From Prochlorococcus sp. AG-418-M08 (GTDB lineage: Bacteria > Cyanobacteriota > Cyanobacteriia > PCC-6307 > Cyanobiaceae): a stretch of 64,000 nucleotides of DNA. Position 1 is the stretch's first letter. Each line of letters begins with the position of its first letter. Under the pieces are notes generated by a model. It had not been told where the DNA came from. It saw only the letters and a list, made by a program, of their open reading frames with translations, and searched no databases. The stretch covers positions 248,001 to 312,000 of the forward strand of contig QCMG01000001.1 of assembly GCA_003213955.1 (NCBI GenBank), read 5' to 3'. Both the position numbers and the translations under genes were made by a program. Shown here piece after piece: positions 8,254 to 15,985 of this stretch.

Positions 8254-10008
8254 GTGTTCTTTAAATCAAATTTTTCTTATTCAAATTCTTATAAAAGCTA
8301 CTCTAATTTATTATTAGAACTAGATTCGGGAAACGTCCAATCAATATATTTCTATCCCAGAAAAAGGGAAATAGACGTTTTGTACAAAAATGGGAAAAGG
8401 GAAAAAGTTCCAATCCTATACAATGATCAACTTGTAATTGAAAAAGCATCACAAAATAATGTTGAATTAACCATTAATAATAGTCGTAAAGAATCTTCAG
8501 CAGCCAATTCGTTCGCATCATTTGGTCTTTTTTTGATTTTTGTAATAGCTTTAGTTTTAATATTGAGAAGCACCTCTAAACTGGCTTCTAGAGCATTAGG
8601 ATTTGGAAAAAATAAATCAAAATTTATCACAATAGATGATGTAGATACAAGATTTGATGATGTTGCTGGAGTTCCTGAAGCTGCGGAAGAATTAAAAGAA
8701 GTAATTAAATTTCTTAATGAACCTAAAAAATTTACAGATCTTGGGGCAAAAGTACCTAAGGGAGTTCTATTAATTGGTCCTCCAGGAACAGGTAAAACAT
8801 TATTAGCAAAGGCTATTGCTGGCGAGTCGGGAGTCCCTTTTCTTTCTATAGCTGCTTCAGAATTTGTTGAATTATTTGTAGGAGTTGGTGCTAGTAGAGT
8901 AAGAGACCTATTTATAAAAGCAAAAGAAAAGTCTCCTTGCATAATATTTATTGATGAAATTGATTCTATAGGTAGACAAAGGGGCTCTGGTATTGGAGGT
9001 GGTAATGATGAAAGAGAGCAAACTCTTAATCAGCTATTAACAGAACTAGATGGTTTTACAGATAATTCAGGAATTATTGTTATTGCGGCAACAAATAGGC
9101 CAGATGTATTAGATTCAGCACTTTTAAGGCCAGGACGATTCGATAGAAAAATTGAAGTCATGTTGCCGGATTTAGATGGGAGAAAAAAAATACTTTCAGT
9201 TCATTCTTTATCAAAGCCCCTATCGCAAAAGGTAGATTTAGGATACTGGGCTACAAGAACCATTGGTTTTTCTGGAGCAGACTTGGCAAATTTAATGAAT
9301 GAAAGCGCTATTCATTGTGCTAGAGAAGGATCTAAATTAATTAAAGATATTCATATAGAAAATGCTTTAGATAAAGTTACTCTTGGTCTTCGTACTTCAA
9401 ATATTTCATCTCCTAATATGAAAAAAATCATTGCCTATAATGAAGTTGGACGAGCAATTGTATCCGCAGTTAGAAACGGTATTGAATCAGTAGATAAAAT
9501 AACAATTATTCCTAGAACAGGCTATCTAGGTGGATATACAAAAATTAATCCAGACGAAGATATCGTATCAAGTGGATTAATTTCAAAAAAATTATTGTTA
9601 TCTAAAATTGAAATAGCTTTGGCAGGGAGAGCTGCAGAAATAATAGTATTTGGTAAAAATGAAATAACTCAATGTTCAATAAATGATATATCTTATGCAA
9701 CAAATATTATTAGAGAAATGGTAACTAAGTATGGATTTTCTATAATAGGACCTCTTTCACTCGAAAATAGCAGCGATATATCAATAGGAGATGGTTTTAT
9801 TAGTAGTAAATCAATAATAGCTGATAACACTTATTCTAAAATAGATAATGAAATTATTAATATTTCTAAGATTTCTCTAAATAACTCCATAAATATTATT
9901 CGTAGTAACAGATTATTATTAGAAAAGTTAGTAGATATTTTGATTATCAAAGAAACTATAGAAAATAATATTTTTAGGAAAATATCCTATGATTTATTAA
10001 AAGTGTGA
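8254..10008 (+). CDS. FtsH-like AAA+ membrane protein with inactivated protease site
   Basis: 584 aa from a GTG start. The AAA+ module is complete: Walker A GPPGTGKT (175-182), Walker B IIFIDEID (230-237), and the second region of homology ATNRPDVLDSALLRPGRFDR (279-298). The protease zinc motif HEVGHA is instead NEVGRA (Asn396, Glu397, Arg400), so both zinc-binding histidines are lost while the downstream ND acid is kept. The usual first membrane helix is missing: the sequence opens directly in the YSxLL...G.V periplasmic segment, and only one helix (about 88-105) remains. It resembles the FtsHi pseudoproteases of plants and probably acts as an ATP-driven unfoldase or partner of active FtsH. 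An orphan membrane protein follows. Confidence 0.9.
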   Translation: MFFKSNFSYSNSYKSYSNLLLELDSGNVQSIYFYPRKREIDVLYKNGKREKVPILYNDQLVIEKASQNNVELTINNSRKESSAANSFASFGLFLIFVIALVLILRSTSKLASRALGFGKNKSKFITIDDVDTRFDDVAGVPEAAEELKEVIKFLNEPKKFTDLGAKVPKGVLLIGPPGTGKTLLAKAIAGESGVPFLSIAASEFVELFVGVGASRVRDLFIKAKEKSPCIIFIDEIDSIGRQRGSGIGGGNDEREQTLNQLLTELDGFTDNSGIIVIAATNRPDVLDSALLRPGRFDRKIEVMLPDLDGRKKILSVHSLSKPLSQKVDLGYWATRTIGFSGADLANLMNESAIHCAREGSKLIKDIHIENALDKVTLGLRTSNISSPNMKKIIAYNEVGRAIVSAVRNGIESVDKITIIPRTGYLGGYTKINPDEDIVSSGLISKKLLLSKIEIALAGRAAEIIVFGKNEITQCSINDISYATNIIREMVTKYGFSIIGPLSLENSSDISIGDGFISSKSIIADNTYSKIDNEIINISKISLNNSINIIRSNRLLLEKLVDILIIKETIENNIFRKISYDLLKV

Positions 10009-10037
10009 TTTAATACATTTAATTAAAATATTTTATT

Positions 10038-10790
10038 TTGATAATTAAATATAATTTGGTAAGGCTGTTAATAATTTTAATATTAGTTATAATATTTCCT
10101 TTAGTTCAAAAACAATGGCTTAATTTATATTTGTTTGATATCAATAATTTTACTATTTATAAACTTTTATATTATCTAAGCGGTTTAATTTGTCCACTTC
10201 TTGTAATTAGAAACTCTTTAAATCATTTTACATTTTATAAATTTAATAAAAAAAAATTTAATATCAATATTGATATAAATGGAAAATTATTACTTATCAT
10301 CACTTTAAGTATTTTAATAATTTTATCATTACTTTTTTCCAGTTATGTTTTTATAAATTTAAGAATAATTTTTAATTTATTTATTAGTGATAATACATTT
10401 TTACTTGATTTTGAAATTGATAAACAAATTTTATTTGTAGTAATTATGTCGATATTATTACTTTTTAATAAAATAAAAGTATTTATTAAAAAAGTTTCAT
10501 TACTAAACTTTTTTATTATGTCAATTATAATTTGGTATTTAGAAATTAATAACATAAAGTTAAATGATGAGTTTTTTATTGATTTTATAAAATTCGAAAA
10601 TATATACTTTGTTAATATAATTTTTGTTCTTTCTATTGAAATATTTTATTATTTGTTGTCATATATTTCTTATGGATCCTATTTAAGTGACTGGAATCTT
10701 CCAAGACCTGAAAAAAAAGAATTTTCAACTATTTTGTATATTGTAATATTTTATTTTTTAATTATTATTTATTACACATTACTATTCTAA
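10038..10790 (+). CDS. polytopic membrane protein, unknown
   Basis: 250 aa, extremely rich in Ile, Leu, Phe, Asn and Lys, with about seven hydrophobic segments and short polar loops. The start is uncertain: the frame opens with TTG at 10038, and the next plausible start is a TTG at residue 7. The only notable soluble motif is SDWNLPRPEKKEF near the C-terminus. I recognise no family. It follows the FtsH-like gene by 29 bp on the same strand, so it is probably in the same operon; a link to that protein is inference. Confidence 0.7.
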   Translation: MIIKYNLVRLLIILILVIIFPLVQKQWLNLYLFDINNFTIYKLLYYLSGLICPLLVIRNSLNHFTFYKFNKKKFNINIDINGKLLLIITLSILIILSLLFSSYVFINLRIIFNLFISDNTFLLDFEIDKQILFVVIMSILLLFNKIKVFIKKVSLLNFFIMSIIIWYLEINNIKLNDEFFIDFIKFENIYFVNIIFVLSIEIFYYLLSYISYGSYLSDWNLPRPEKKEFSTILYIVIFYFLIIIYYTLLF

Positions 10791-10825
10791 GTAAATATAT
10801 TTTTTGGATAGTTTAACTATTCAAA

Positions 10826-11410
10826 TTAAAGGGCAGAAAAATACTCTTTACTTCCTTTTGGATCTTCTAGCATGGTTTTCTCTCCGGGAGTCCAGTTAGC
10901 AGGACAGACTTCATCAGGGTTAGCTGCAACATATTGATAGCCCTGAAGTATTCTTAGTGTTTCATCTACATTTCTTCCAACAGGAGCTTTGTTAACTGTT
11001 GTGTGCATTACAATTCCCTCTGGATTTATAAGGAACAAGCCTCTATCAGCTTCACCATCGTCATTAAGAACATTATAAGCTTGGCAGATTTCTCTTTTCA
11101 AGTCAGATACCAAAGGATAATTAATATCCCCTATTCCACCCTCATTTCTTGGTGTTTGAATCCACGCTAAATGGCAATGCTTACTATCTACAGATACTCC
11201 TAGAATTTCAGTATTCAATGCAGAGAATTTATCAAATTCATCACTAAATGCTGTAATTTCAGTCGGACATACAAAAGTAAAATCTAATGGATAGAAAAAT
11301 AAAACGACCCATTTTCCTCTATAACTTGAAAGGGTAATCTCTTTAAATTCTTGATCGTATACCGCTGTTGCGGTAAAGTCCGGTGCTTCTTGGCCAACTC
11401 TTAAACTCAT
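10826..11410 (-). CDS. typical 2-Cys peroxiredoxin
   Basis: 194 aa AhpC/TSA-family thioredoxin-dependent peroxidase that reduces H2O2 and alkyl hydroperoxides. The peroxidatic Cys lies in [10 protein letters not shown] and the resolving Cys in [13 protein letters not shown] near the C-terminus. Other family marks are [23 protein letters not shown] and the GG...YF region. It is the cyanobacterial and chloroplast 2-Cys Prx type, cytosolic, with no signal peptide. It converges with the orphan membrane gene. A second peroxiredoxin (PrxQ type) lies at 59638-60171. Confidence 0.95.
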   Translation of the reverse strand: MSLRVGQEAPDFTATAVYDQEFKEITLSSYRGKWVVLFFYPLDFTFVCPTEITAFSDEFDKFSALNTEILGVSVDSKHCHLAWIQTPRNEGGIGDINYPLVSDLKREICQAYNVLNDDGEADRGLFLINPEGIVMHTTVNKAPVGRNVDETLRILQGYQYVAANPDEVCPANWTPGEKTMLEDPKGSKEYFSAL

Positions 11411-11511
11411 GGAATTTTTAATCCTTTTTTTTAATTATCAGGCTTTTAAACCTATAATCTATTATAATTTTAACGACTATAATATAGCAAGTAATTTTTT
11501 AATTTGGATTT

Positions 11512-11637
11512 ATGAAATGGCATCATTCTCTAACAAAGAAATTTACTATCATGAATTATTCTAAATTAATAAAAAATCTTAAAAAAGAATTGATTAAATA
11601 TCCAATTAATAGGAATATTGACAATCAAGCTAATTAA
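11512..11637 (+). CDS. possible 41-aa basic protein
   Basis: A 42-codon frame starting ATG AAA TGG CAT CAT. The product is strongly basic (many Lys), has no hydrophobic segment and matches nothing I know. It sits alone in the AT-rich gap after the peroxiredoxin gene, at the left end of a patch of very small genes. Support is only an ATG start, length and context, so it may be spurious. Confidence 0.35.
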   Translation: MKWHHSLTKKFTIMNYSKLIKNLKKELIKYPINRNIDNQAN

Positions 11638-11729
11638 TTATGAAGAAATATTTTTAAAATATCAAAAAAATTTCATCTTCATTGTTAAATAATTAAGGAA
11701 GGATTATTTTTTAGATATTAGTTTTAAAT

Positions 11730-11888
11730 ATGCCAAATTACATTGAAAGGCTAAAAACAAAACTCAAAATTAAAAAATTAGATCCTGATCAACCAATTAA
11801 TGCGTGGTTATTTGTCTTAATTTTAAATGTTGTGGGTTTTGCTGGATATTTTTATTTAAAAGTTAATAACATTCACTTAGGAGACTGA
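11730..11888 (+). CDS. 52-aa single-helix membrane protein, unknown
   Basis: Opens ATG CCA AAT TAC. A basic amphipathic N-terminus (residues 1-22, ending LDPDQPIN) is followed by one clear transmembrane helix, AWLFVLILNVVGFAGYFYL (25-43), and a short polar tail. The DPDQPINAW lead-in followed by a helix suggests a real translated protein. The function is unknown. The stop is 6 bp from the convergent 72-aa gene. Confidence 0.6.
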   Translation: MPNYIERLKTKLKIKKLDPDQPINAWLFVLILNVVGFAGYFYLKVNNIHLGD

Positions 11889-11893
11889 TATCT

Positions 11894-12112
11894 TTAGCTG
11901 ATCTTTTTTTTAATTGATCTATAAAAATTTTTATATCTTTCAATCTCTGTTAGATCTGGTAAAGTCCAAATTAATTCCTTATTAGATAATGGTTCGTTCC
12001 ATTCCTTAAATTCTTCTTTTACTGAATTACAATTTAATTTAGATAGCTTTTTTGTTCTCTTATTGAAATGTTTTTTTATTTCTCTTAAATTTGTATTAAT
12101 ATATTCTCTCAT
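11894..12112 (-). CDS. 72-aa basic hypothetical protein
   Basis: ATG at 12110-12112. The product is highly charged (Lys/Glu/Arg-rich) with an N-terminal amphipathic region, MREYINTNLREIKKHF, and a more structured end containing NKELIWTLPDLTEIERYKNF. There is no signal peptide or membrane helix. I recognise no family. It belongs to the small-gene patch between the peroxiredoxin and tRNA-Met genes. Confidence 0.55.
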   Translation of the reverse strand: MREYINTNLREIKKHFNKRTKKLSKLNCNSVKEEFKEWNEPLSNKELIWTLPDLTEIERYKNFYRSIKKKIS

Positions 12113-12167
12113 ATTAGTTATGTGGTTATATTTAATTTAACATTTTGTATGCCAGAGTATATATTAA

Positions 12168-12338
12168 TTAAACGTTTTGTACCGCCTGAAATAATCCAAA
12201 TGAATATCCACCAATTAATATCCAACCTAATACGCTTGATATAATAGTTGATCTCCTGTTGTGCCTTCTTATGGCATCTTCGATCATTTCTTTTGCTTCT
12301 TCTCTACTAATGTAGTTTGATGTTGAGTTTTTATTCAT
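12168..12338 (-). CDS. 56-aa single-helix membrane protein, unknown
   Basis: ATG at 12336-12338. Residues 1-30 are charged (SREEAKEMIEDAIRRHNRRS) and predicted helical; residues 31-50 form a membrane helix with GWxLxGGYSFG small-residue packing. The result looks like a small thylakoid or plasma-membrane protein, but lacks the ExxNGRxAMxG signature of high-light-inducible proteins, so I do not call it Hli. It lies about 55 bp upstream of the 72-aa gene on the same strand. Confidence 0.6.
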   Translation of the reverse strand: MNKNSTSNYISREEAKEMIEDAIRRHNRRSTIISSVLGWILIGGYSFGLFQAVQNV

Positions 12339-12563
12339 CAAAAGTTTCTTTTACATTAAACGAAATTAATTAAAAATGGGTTTTAATTTTTTAAATATTT
12401 TTTGTAGGATTCATAGTATTTAATATTTATTGTATTAAAGATGCATTAGTATAAAAAAATAAAAAAGAAGGTAACTACTACTTATAAAAATCAAATATTT
12501 AATATCAAAAAGTTAAATTCATGATTACCATGATTATATATTAATTAAATTTAGGTAATTTGT
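12339..12563. other. AT-rich gap without a supported gene
   Basis: Both flanking small genes are transcribed away from this 225-bp region, so it must hold two divergent promoters. I see no dyad or RNA structure that stands out from the base composition, and only a trivial 7-codon frame near its right end. Confidence 0.5.
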
Positions 12564-12731
12564 ATGAATGTAAATGATGCTTCAGTTCTTGAGATGATAA
12601 ATAACCTTATTGCTTCAGATAGATTAAATAAAAATCAAATTCTTCAAGTAGTTAATTTAGCTTCAATATCTAGTAGTATTAAAGAACTTAAAGATAATAT
12701 TAAATGGGAAACGTTTAGATCTAAATATTAA
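12564..12731 (+). CDS. 55-aa hypothetical protein
   Basis: Starts ATG AAT GTA AAT GAT. The product is soluble and probably all-helical: VLEMINNLIASDRLNKNQIL, then QVVNLASISSSIKELKD, ending KWETFRSKY. No family recognised. The amphipathic spacing and balanced composition, unlike the surrounding poly-A/T, support it as a real gene. Confidence 0.5.
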   Translation: MNVNDASVLEMINNLIASDRLNKNQILQVVNLASISSSIKELKDNIKWETFRSKY

Positions 12732-12804
12732 ATAAAAATAAAATAAAAAGAACTCTTGAAAAAAAATAAATATTATAAATTATAAATTATAAATTAAATA
12801 TTAA

Positions 12805-12960
12805 ATGCTTTACACATCTTTTAAAATTAAAGAAATAAAGGAAGAATCCCTAAAAAATTTTAAGCGTTCAGAATATTGCAAGGTAAGTAATGCTAGTGAG
12901 GAAATAATGCTCGACAGATTTTATAATGGTAAAGAGATTGAATTCCCTTTCGCACCATAA
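12805..12960 (+). CDS. 51-aa hypothetical protein
   Basis: Starts ATG CTT TAC. A charged soluble peptide with one Cys (SEYCKVSN) and an aromatic/proline end, EFPFAP. A short three-copy ATAAATT tandem (12775-12795) lies just upstream. It ends exactly one base before the stop of the convergent 52-aa gene, a tight packing that argues that both are real. The function is unknown. Confidence 0.5.
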   Translation: MLYTSFKIKEIKEESLKNFKRSEYCKVSNASEEIMLDRFYNGKEIEFPFAP

Positions 12961-13119
12961 TTAAGTACTCAAAGTGCCATAAATAGCTCCAGAATCAATG
13001 TATATTTGAGACTGCTTATCACTATCTTTGGCTTTATTAATAATAAAAATTGTTGAAATTATAATAATTGAAGTAATTAATAAATCTCCAACTGTAACTC
13101 CTCTTTCTTTTAAATTCAT
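12961..13119 (-). CDS. 52-aa single-helix membrane protein, unknown
   Basis: ATG at 13117-13119 with MNLKERGVTVGDLL leading into a membrane helix (about 13-28, ITSIIIISTIFII), then a polar tail KAKDSDKQSQIYIDSGAIYG. N-in topology is likely from the charge bias. It converges with the 51-aa gene with no gap. No family recognised. Confidence 0.55.
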   Translation of the reverse strand: MNLKERGVTVGDLLITSIIIISTIFIINKAKDSDKQSQIYIDSGAIYGTLST

Positions 13120-13156
13120 AGTTTAGATTAAATTATGCCGATTATAGCTGAATCTT

Positions 13157-13309
13157 TCAAAAACTATCTTTAAGTATATTTTGAAGCCTTGCCCTTTTGA
13201 CAAAATTTTCTTCTTCCCAAATACTAGTGGCTTCATCATTGTTTATTGGCTTCGCTTCGTAAGCTAAATACCAGAGCAGTAATCCAATTGGAATTATTAA
13301 AATAGGCAT
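13157..13309 (-). CDS. 50-aa single-helix membrane protein, unknown
   Basis: ATG at 13307-13309. An N-terminal hydrophobic helix (MPILIIPIGLLLWYLAYEAK) with almost no preceding residues is followed by an acidic then basic soluble tail (NNDEATSIWEEENFVKRARLQ). It could be a signal anchor. It lies 37 bp upstream of the 52-aa gene on the same strand and 29 bp left of the palindromic sites in front of the RHH regulator gene. Confidence 0.55.
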   Translation of the reverse strand: MPILIIPIGLLLWYLAYEAKPINNDEATSIWEEENFVKRARLQNILKDSF

Positions 13310-13337
13310 TAAAATTTTGTTGACTTAAATTTAATAT

Positions 13338-13369
13338 AGTGCAACACTATTATTATGCAAGTGTCACAA
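13338..13369. promoter_or_regulatory. candidate double operator upstream of the RHH gene
   Basis: Two dyad sites lie just before the RHH gene: AGTGCAACACT (13338-13348) and GTGTCACAA (13361-13369, 12 bp before the ATG). The first is immediately followed by TATTAT, a possible -10 box. A third copy, AGTGTCACACT, is found just after the gene. RHH regulators commonly bind tandem short palindromes to control their own promoter. This is inference from position and symmetry. Confidence 0.45.
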
Positions 13370-13381
13370 TAATTCTTACTT

Positions 13382-13762
13382 ATGCCCTCTCAAAGAAAAA
13401 GAATTGGGTTTTTGCCACGCTCAGAAGTACAGCTTATAATAGATGAAATTTGCAAGAATAATAAATTAAGTCAATCAAAAGTTACTGGTATCTTAGTAGA
13501 GGAAGCACTTACCTTTAGAGGAATTTTGAATAGTTCTATTGATTATAAATCTCTAAAAATAGATTGTAATTATGGCAAATCATCTTCAATTGATGAAGCT
13601 AGAATTAATATTGTAGAACATAAAGTGGATGATAATTTTAATTTAGATGAAGATGGTATAAAAGATGAGGTTCAAATGATAAATAACTTTATTGAGTTTA
13701 AATTCTTTAAGAAAATAATGAACCAAAGTAAAAATAAAAATAAAAATATGAATAATAATTAA
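13382..13762 (+). CDS. ribbon-helix-helix-type DNA-binding protein
   Basis: 126 aa. The first ~45 residues fit an RHH (CopG/MetJ-like) fold: a basic strand RKRIGFLPRSEV, then two helices around IIDEICKNNKLSQSKVTGILVEEAL. The rest is a poorly conserved acidic region ending in a Lys/Asn repeat tail. No toxin-like partner gene is adjacent, so it is not an obvious toxin-antitoxin antitoxin. Palindromic repeats with a common AGTGNNNCACT core sit on both sides, consistent with autoregulation. It sits next to tRNA-Met. Confidence 0.6.
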   Translation: MPSQRKRIGFLPRSEVQLIIDEICKNNKLSQSKVTGILVEEALTFRGILNSSIDYKSLKIDCNYGKSSSIDEARINIVEHKVDDNFNLDEDGIKDEVQMINNFIEFKFFKKIMNQSKNKNKNMNNN

Positions 13763-13767
13763 ACTAA

Positions 13768-13786
13768 AGTGTCACACTATTATAAT
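13768..13786. repeat. downstream copy of the AGTGNNNCACT palindrome
   Basis: AGTGTCACACTATTATAAT matches the upstream site AGTGCAACACTATTATTAT (13338-13356) at 16 of 19 positions in the same orientation. It lies between the RHH gene stop and the 3' end of tRNA-Met, 2 bp from the tRNA. No gene starts from it, so it is not a simple promoter operator; it could be a second binding site or a relic of a tRNA-linked insertion. Confidence 0.5.
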
Positions 13787-13788
13787 AA

Positions 13789-13862
13789 TGTCTCGAGCGT
13801 GACTTGAACACGCGACCTGCGGGCTATGAATCCGCCGCTCTGACCAGCTGAGCTACCGAGAC
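13789..13862 (-). tRNA. tRNA-Met (CAU), probably elongator
   Basis: Reverse strand folds as a full cloverleaf: acceptor GTCTCGG/TCGAGAC with discriminator A, D arm GCTC...GAGC, anticodon loop TTCATAG giving anticodon CAT, T arm GCGTG/CACGC with TTCAAGT loop. The anticodon stem has an A-C mismatch next to the loop. The loop TTCATAG resembles chloroplast elongator trnM (TTCATAC) rather than initiator or Ile-CAU tRNAs (CTCATAA), so elongator Met is preferred. CCA is not encoded. Confidence 0.93.
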
Positions 13863-13881
13863 GTAAATTTATTTTAAATCA

Positions 13882-14373
13882 TTAATAGTCTTTATTACCA
13901 CTTTTAAAATTTATTTGTTTATTAGCCTCATATATTGCTATTCCACACGCAACAGATAAATTAAGACTCCTAACACCTTTTTTATCATTTTCTGATAAAG
14001 CTACATTGGGCATGAAAATTGATATTAATGAATCACTACTCTCAATAACGTCATCAGGTAATCCTGTATCTTCTCTTCCGAATAATAGTATATCTTCTTC
14101 AATGAATTTAAAGTTGTTCAAATATACCCCATTTTTTTTGCTAAAAGCAATAATTCTCCTATTATTTTTTGATTCTTTAAATTTACTAAAATTAGGATAT
14201 TTTTTTAATTTAACTAAAGGCCAATAATCTAGACCAGCTCTTTTTAAATATTTATCTTCTAATTTAAAACCTAAAGGTTCGATCAAATTTAATGTGATAT
14301 TAAAAGCCGCACAGGTCCTTGCGATGCTTCCAGTATTTTGAGGAATTCTAGGTTCAAAAAGTGAAATTTCCAA
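13882..14373 (-). CDS. trmL: tRNA (cytidine/uridine-34-2'-O)-methyltransferase TrmL
   Basis: 163-aa SPOUT methyltransferase that methylates the wobble ribose of certain tRNA-Leu species using SAM. Family marks: EPRIPQNTGSIARTCAAF at the N-terminus, GREDTGLPDDV, then the knot region RSLNLSVACGIAIYEA at the C-terminus. The length is typical. It sits directly between tRNA-Met and cobU on the same strand; the stop of cobU is 3 bp from the TrmL start, so the two are likely co-transcribed. Confidence 0.92.
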   Translation of the reverse strand: MEISLFEPRIPQNTGSIARTCAAFNITLNLIEPLGFKLEDKYLKRAGLDYWPLVKLKKYPNFSKFKESKNNRRIIAFSKKNGVYLNNFKFIEEDILLFGREDTGLPDDVIESSDSLISIFMPNVALSENDKKGVRSLNLSVACGIAIYEANKQINFKSGNKDY

Positions 14374-14376
14374 TTT

Positions 14377-14925
14377 CTAAGAAGGTATTTCAACACTTAT
14401 ATTATCTAGGTTTATTGCTTTACCATTTAATGTCAGCCAATTTTCGTCTGAAATTTTTGTTATTCTTTTTTGAAGATCTCCAAGTCTCTCAATATATTTA
14501 TTACCAATTTCATACTCTGAGACTAAACTCCAACCTACTTGTTCCCCTACTATTAATGTTGTTTTTATTCTCTTTTTTAAAAGATTTAATAGTAAATTAA
14601 TTTTTTTGTACCATTCTTCATCATTTTTGTTTATGTTCTCCATTATAAAACCTCCAATTGAATCAATTAATACAGGACCTTTCTCATTTTTTAATGCACT
14701 AATTATATTATTGGTCTCAATTAATTCCCAATCCTTTGGCCTTCTTTGGCGATGGTGATAGATTTTTTTTTGCCAAACTTTATCATCTTTTCTCTGCTCT
14801 GAAAGTGCTATATATGTTATTTTTTTTAATTTTCTTCCTAAATATTCTGCAAATTCACTTTTACCACTCTTTGTACCACCAGTTATGAATATGATTTTAG
14901 ACAAATTACTTTCACTGCTTACCAT
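14377..14925 (-). CDS. cobU: adenosylcobinamide kinase / guanylyltransferase CobU
   Basis: 182 aa bifunctional enzyme of late B12 assembly: it phosphorylates adenosylcobinamide and then transfers GMP. The P-loop GGTKSGKS (about 15-22), YIALSE, and the HHRQRRPKDW guanylylation segment are all in place, and the C-terminal LxxxIGxxYIERLGDLQKRI is diagnostic. With CobN and B12-dependent MetH elsewhere in the window this indicates B12 synthesis. It is tightly packed between trmL and a small membrane protein gene. Confidence 0.93.
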   Translation of the reverse strand: MVSSESNLSKIIFITGGTKSGKSEFAEYLGRKLKKITYIALSEQRKDDKVWQKKIYHHRQRRPKDWELIETNNIISALKNEKGPVLIDSIGGFIMENINKNDEEWYKKINLLLNLLKKRIKTTLIVGEQVGWSLVSEYEIGNKYIERLGDLQKRITKISDENWLTLNGKAINLDNISVEIPS

Positions 14926-14934
14926 AAATAAATC

Positions 14935-15246
14935 TTATTTAGAGAAATACCACCATGTCGCCAGAGGTATTATTGTAGCAGCGATTAATAAGCCAACAAC
15001 AATATAAGTAGCTGTAGAACTCTCTGCATCCTCAGCTCTCATAGTATTAAAATTCGGATCAACTACTGGATTATCAATTGAAGATGGTTGACTTTTTTCG
15101 TAATTAATTATTGTTTTTTGCTGACTTACTATAAATAGATTACTGATTTTATTAAGACTATCTGCATAAGTTCTTATTGGAAGTGCAATTAAAAGAAAAC
15201 CTATCATTAAAAGTGAAAAGAAGAATTTATAAAAATACTTAGACAT
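14935..15246 (-). CDS. exported or anchored 103-aa protein, unknown
   Basis: An N-terminal signal or anchor segment (about 7-28, ending TYADS) is followed by a polar luminal or periplasmic region (30-77) and a C-terminal membrane helix, TYIVVGLLIAATIIPLATWWYF. A signal-peptidase site after YA is plausible. The motif NTMRAEDAESSTATY before the last helix seems conserved-looking, but I cannot name the family. It is 9 bp upstream of cobU on the same strand. Confidence 0.65.
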   Translation of the reverse strand: MSKYFYKFFFSLLMIGFLLIALPIRTYADSLNKISNLFIVSQQKTIINYEKSQPSSIDNPVVDPNFNTMRAEDAESSTATYIVVGLLIAATIIPLATWWYFSK

Positions 15247-15358
15247 TTTAGTTTTGGATTAATTATATAATAATAAACGATAAATCTATGATTCTTTGAT
15301 ATAAAAATCCAATATAATTATTTAAGGTAATTATTAAGCCTAATCTATTATTTTATGT

Positions 15359-15985
15359 ATGAATTTCAATGGTAAAACGTTAATAATTATTGGCTCTATA
15401 CTTTTTTTCTTTCAATTAGGGAATTTCTTTTCAATAGATTCAATATCTCCAGCTCTTGAAAGAGCACAAGTTTTATCAGCTATATCATCAGTAATTATTG
15501 TTTTAATTGGTTTTTTATTTAAACAATTTAATCAAACCATAGGAAAAAGAGTGGAATTAAAGGGAGATAATAAATTTATATTTGATCCAGATATCCCTGC
15601 GGAAATTTTAGACGAATTGGCGTGGGGTTCAGAGACTATATTAACTTCAACGGCTGCGGCTACAATATTAATTAACAATGAAGGTAAAAATATATTAAGA
15701 AGAGGTATTACTTCGAATAATGGTTTTAAACCTGGCGAAACTTGTTTAAGATCTTTAAAAAATATGAAATTAATATCTTTAGCAAATACTAAATTCTATC
15801 CTGGTAGAGATGAATTTTTTAGCTTTTGTCCAAATGTTCCATCAATAATGATTATCCCAATAAATAATAAATCATTTATTTTGATAGGAGGATGGAGTTA
15901 CAAATGCTTTACGAAGTCAGATGAAAAATGGATTAATAATTGGTCCAAAAAATTAAATAATTTATTTTTAAAAAATAGTTTTTAA
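15359..15985 (+). CDS. CCB2/CCB4-family cytochrome b6f cofactor assembly protein
   Basis: 208 aa. Two N-terminal membrane helices (about 7-25 and 38-56) are followed by a soluble domain with LAWGSETILTSTAAATILI, RRGI, and PSIMIIPINNKSFILIGGWS. This matches the cyanobacterial CCB2/CCB4 (DUF2930) family. In plants and algae, CCB2 and CCB4 help attach haem ci covalently to cytochrome b6. The C-terminus overlaps the convergent lipoprotein gene by 4 bp. Confidence 0.82.
   Translation: MNFNGKTLIIIGSILFFFQLGNFFSIDSISPALERAQVLSAISSVIIVLIGFLFKQFNQTIGKRVELKGDNKFIFDPDIPAEILDELAWGSETILTSTAAATILINNEGKNILRRGITSNNGFKPGETCLRSLKNMKLISLANTKFYPGRDEFFSFCPNVPSIMIIPINNKSFILIGGWSYKCFTKSDEKWINNWSKKLNNLFLKNSF

Noticed and set aside
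8427-8942. 171-codon frame on the strand opposite the FtsH-like gene
   Set aside because: It mirrors highly conserved AAA+ codons; its protein has no recognisable features and the sense frame is certain.
12168-12338. High-light-inducible (Hli) protein
   Set aside because: Has one helix and suitable size but lacks the ExxNGRxAMxG motif.
12775-12795. Tandem ATAAATT x3
   Set aside because: Simple AT-rich slippage repeat expected at this base composition.
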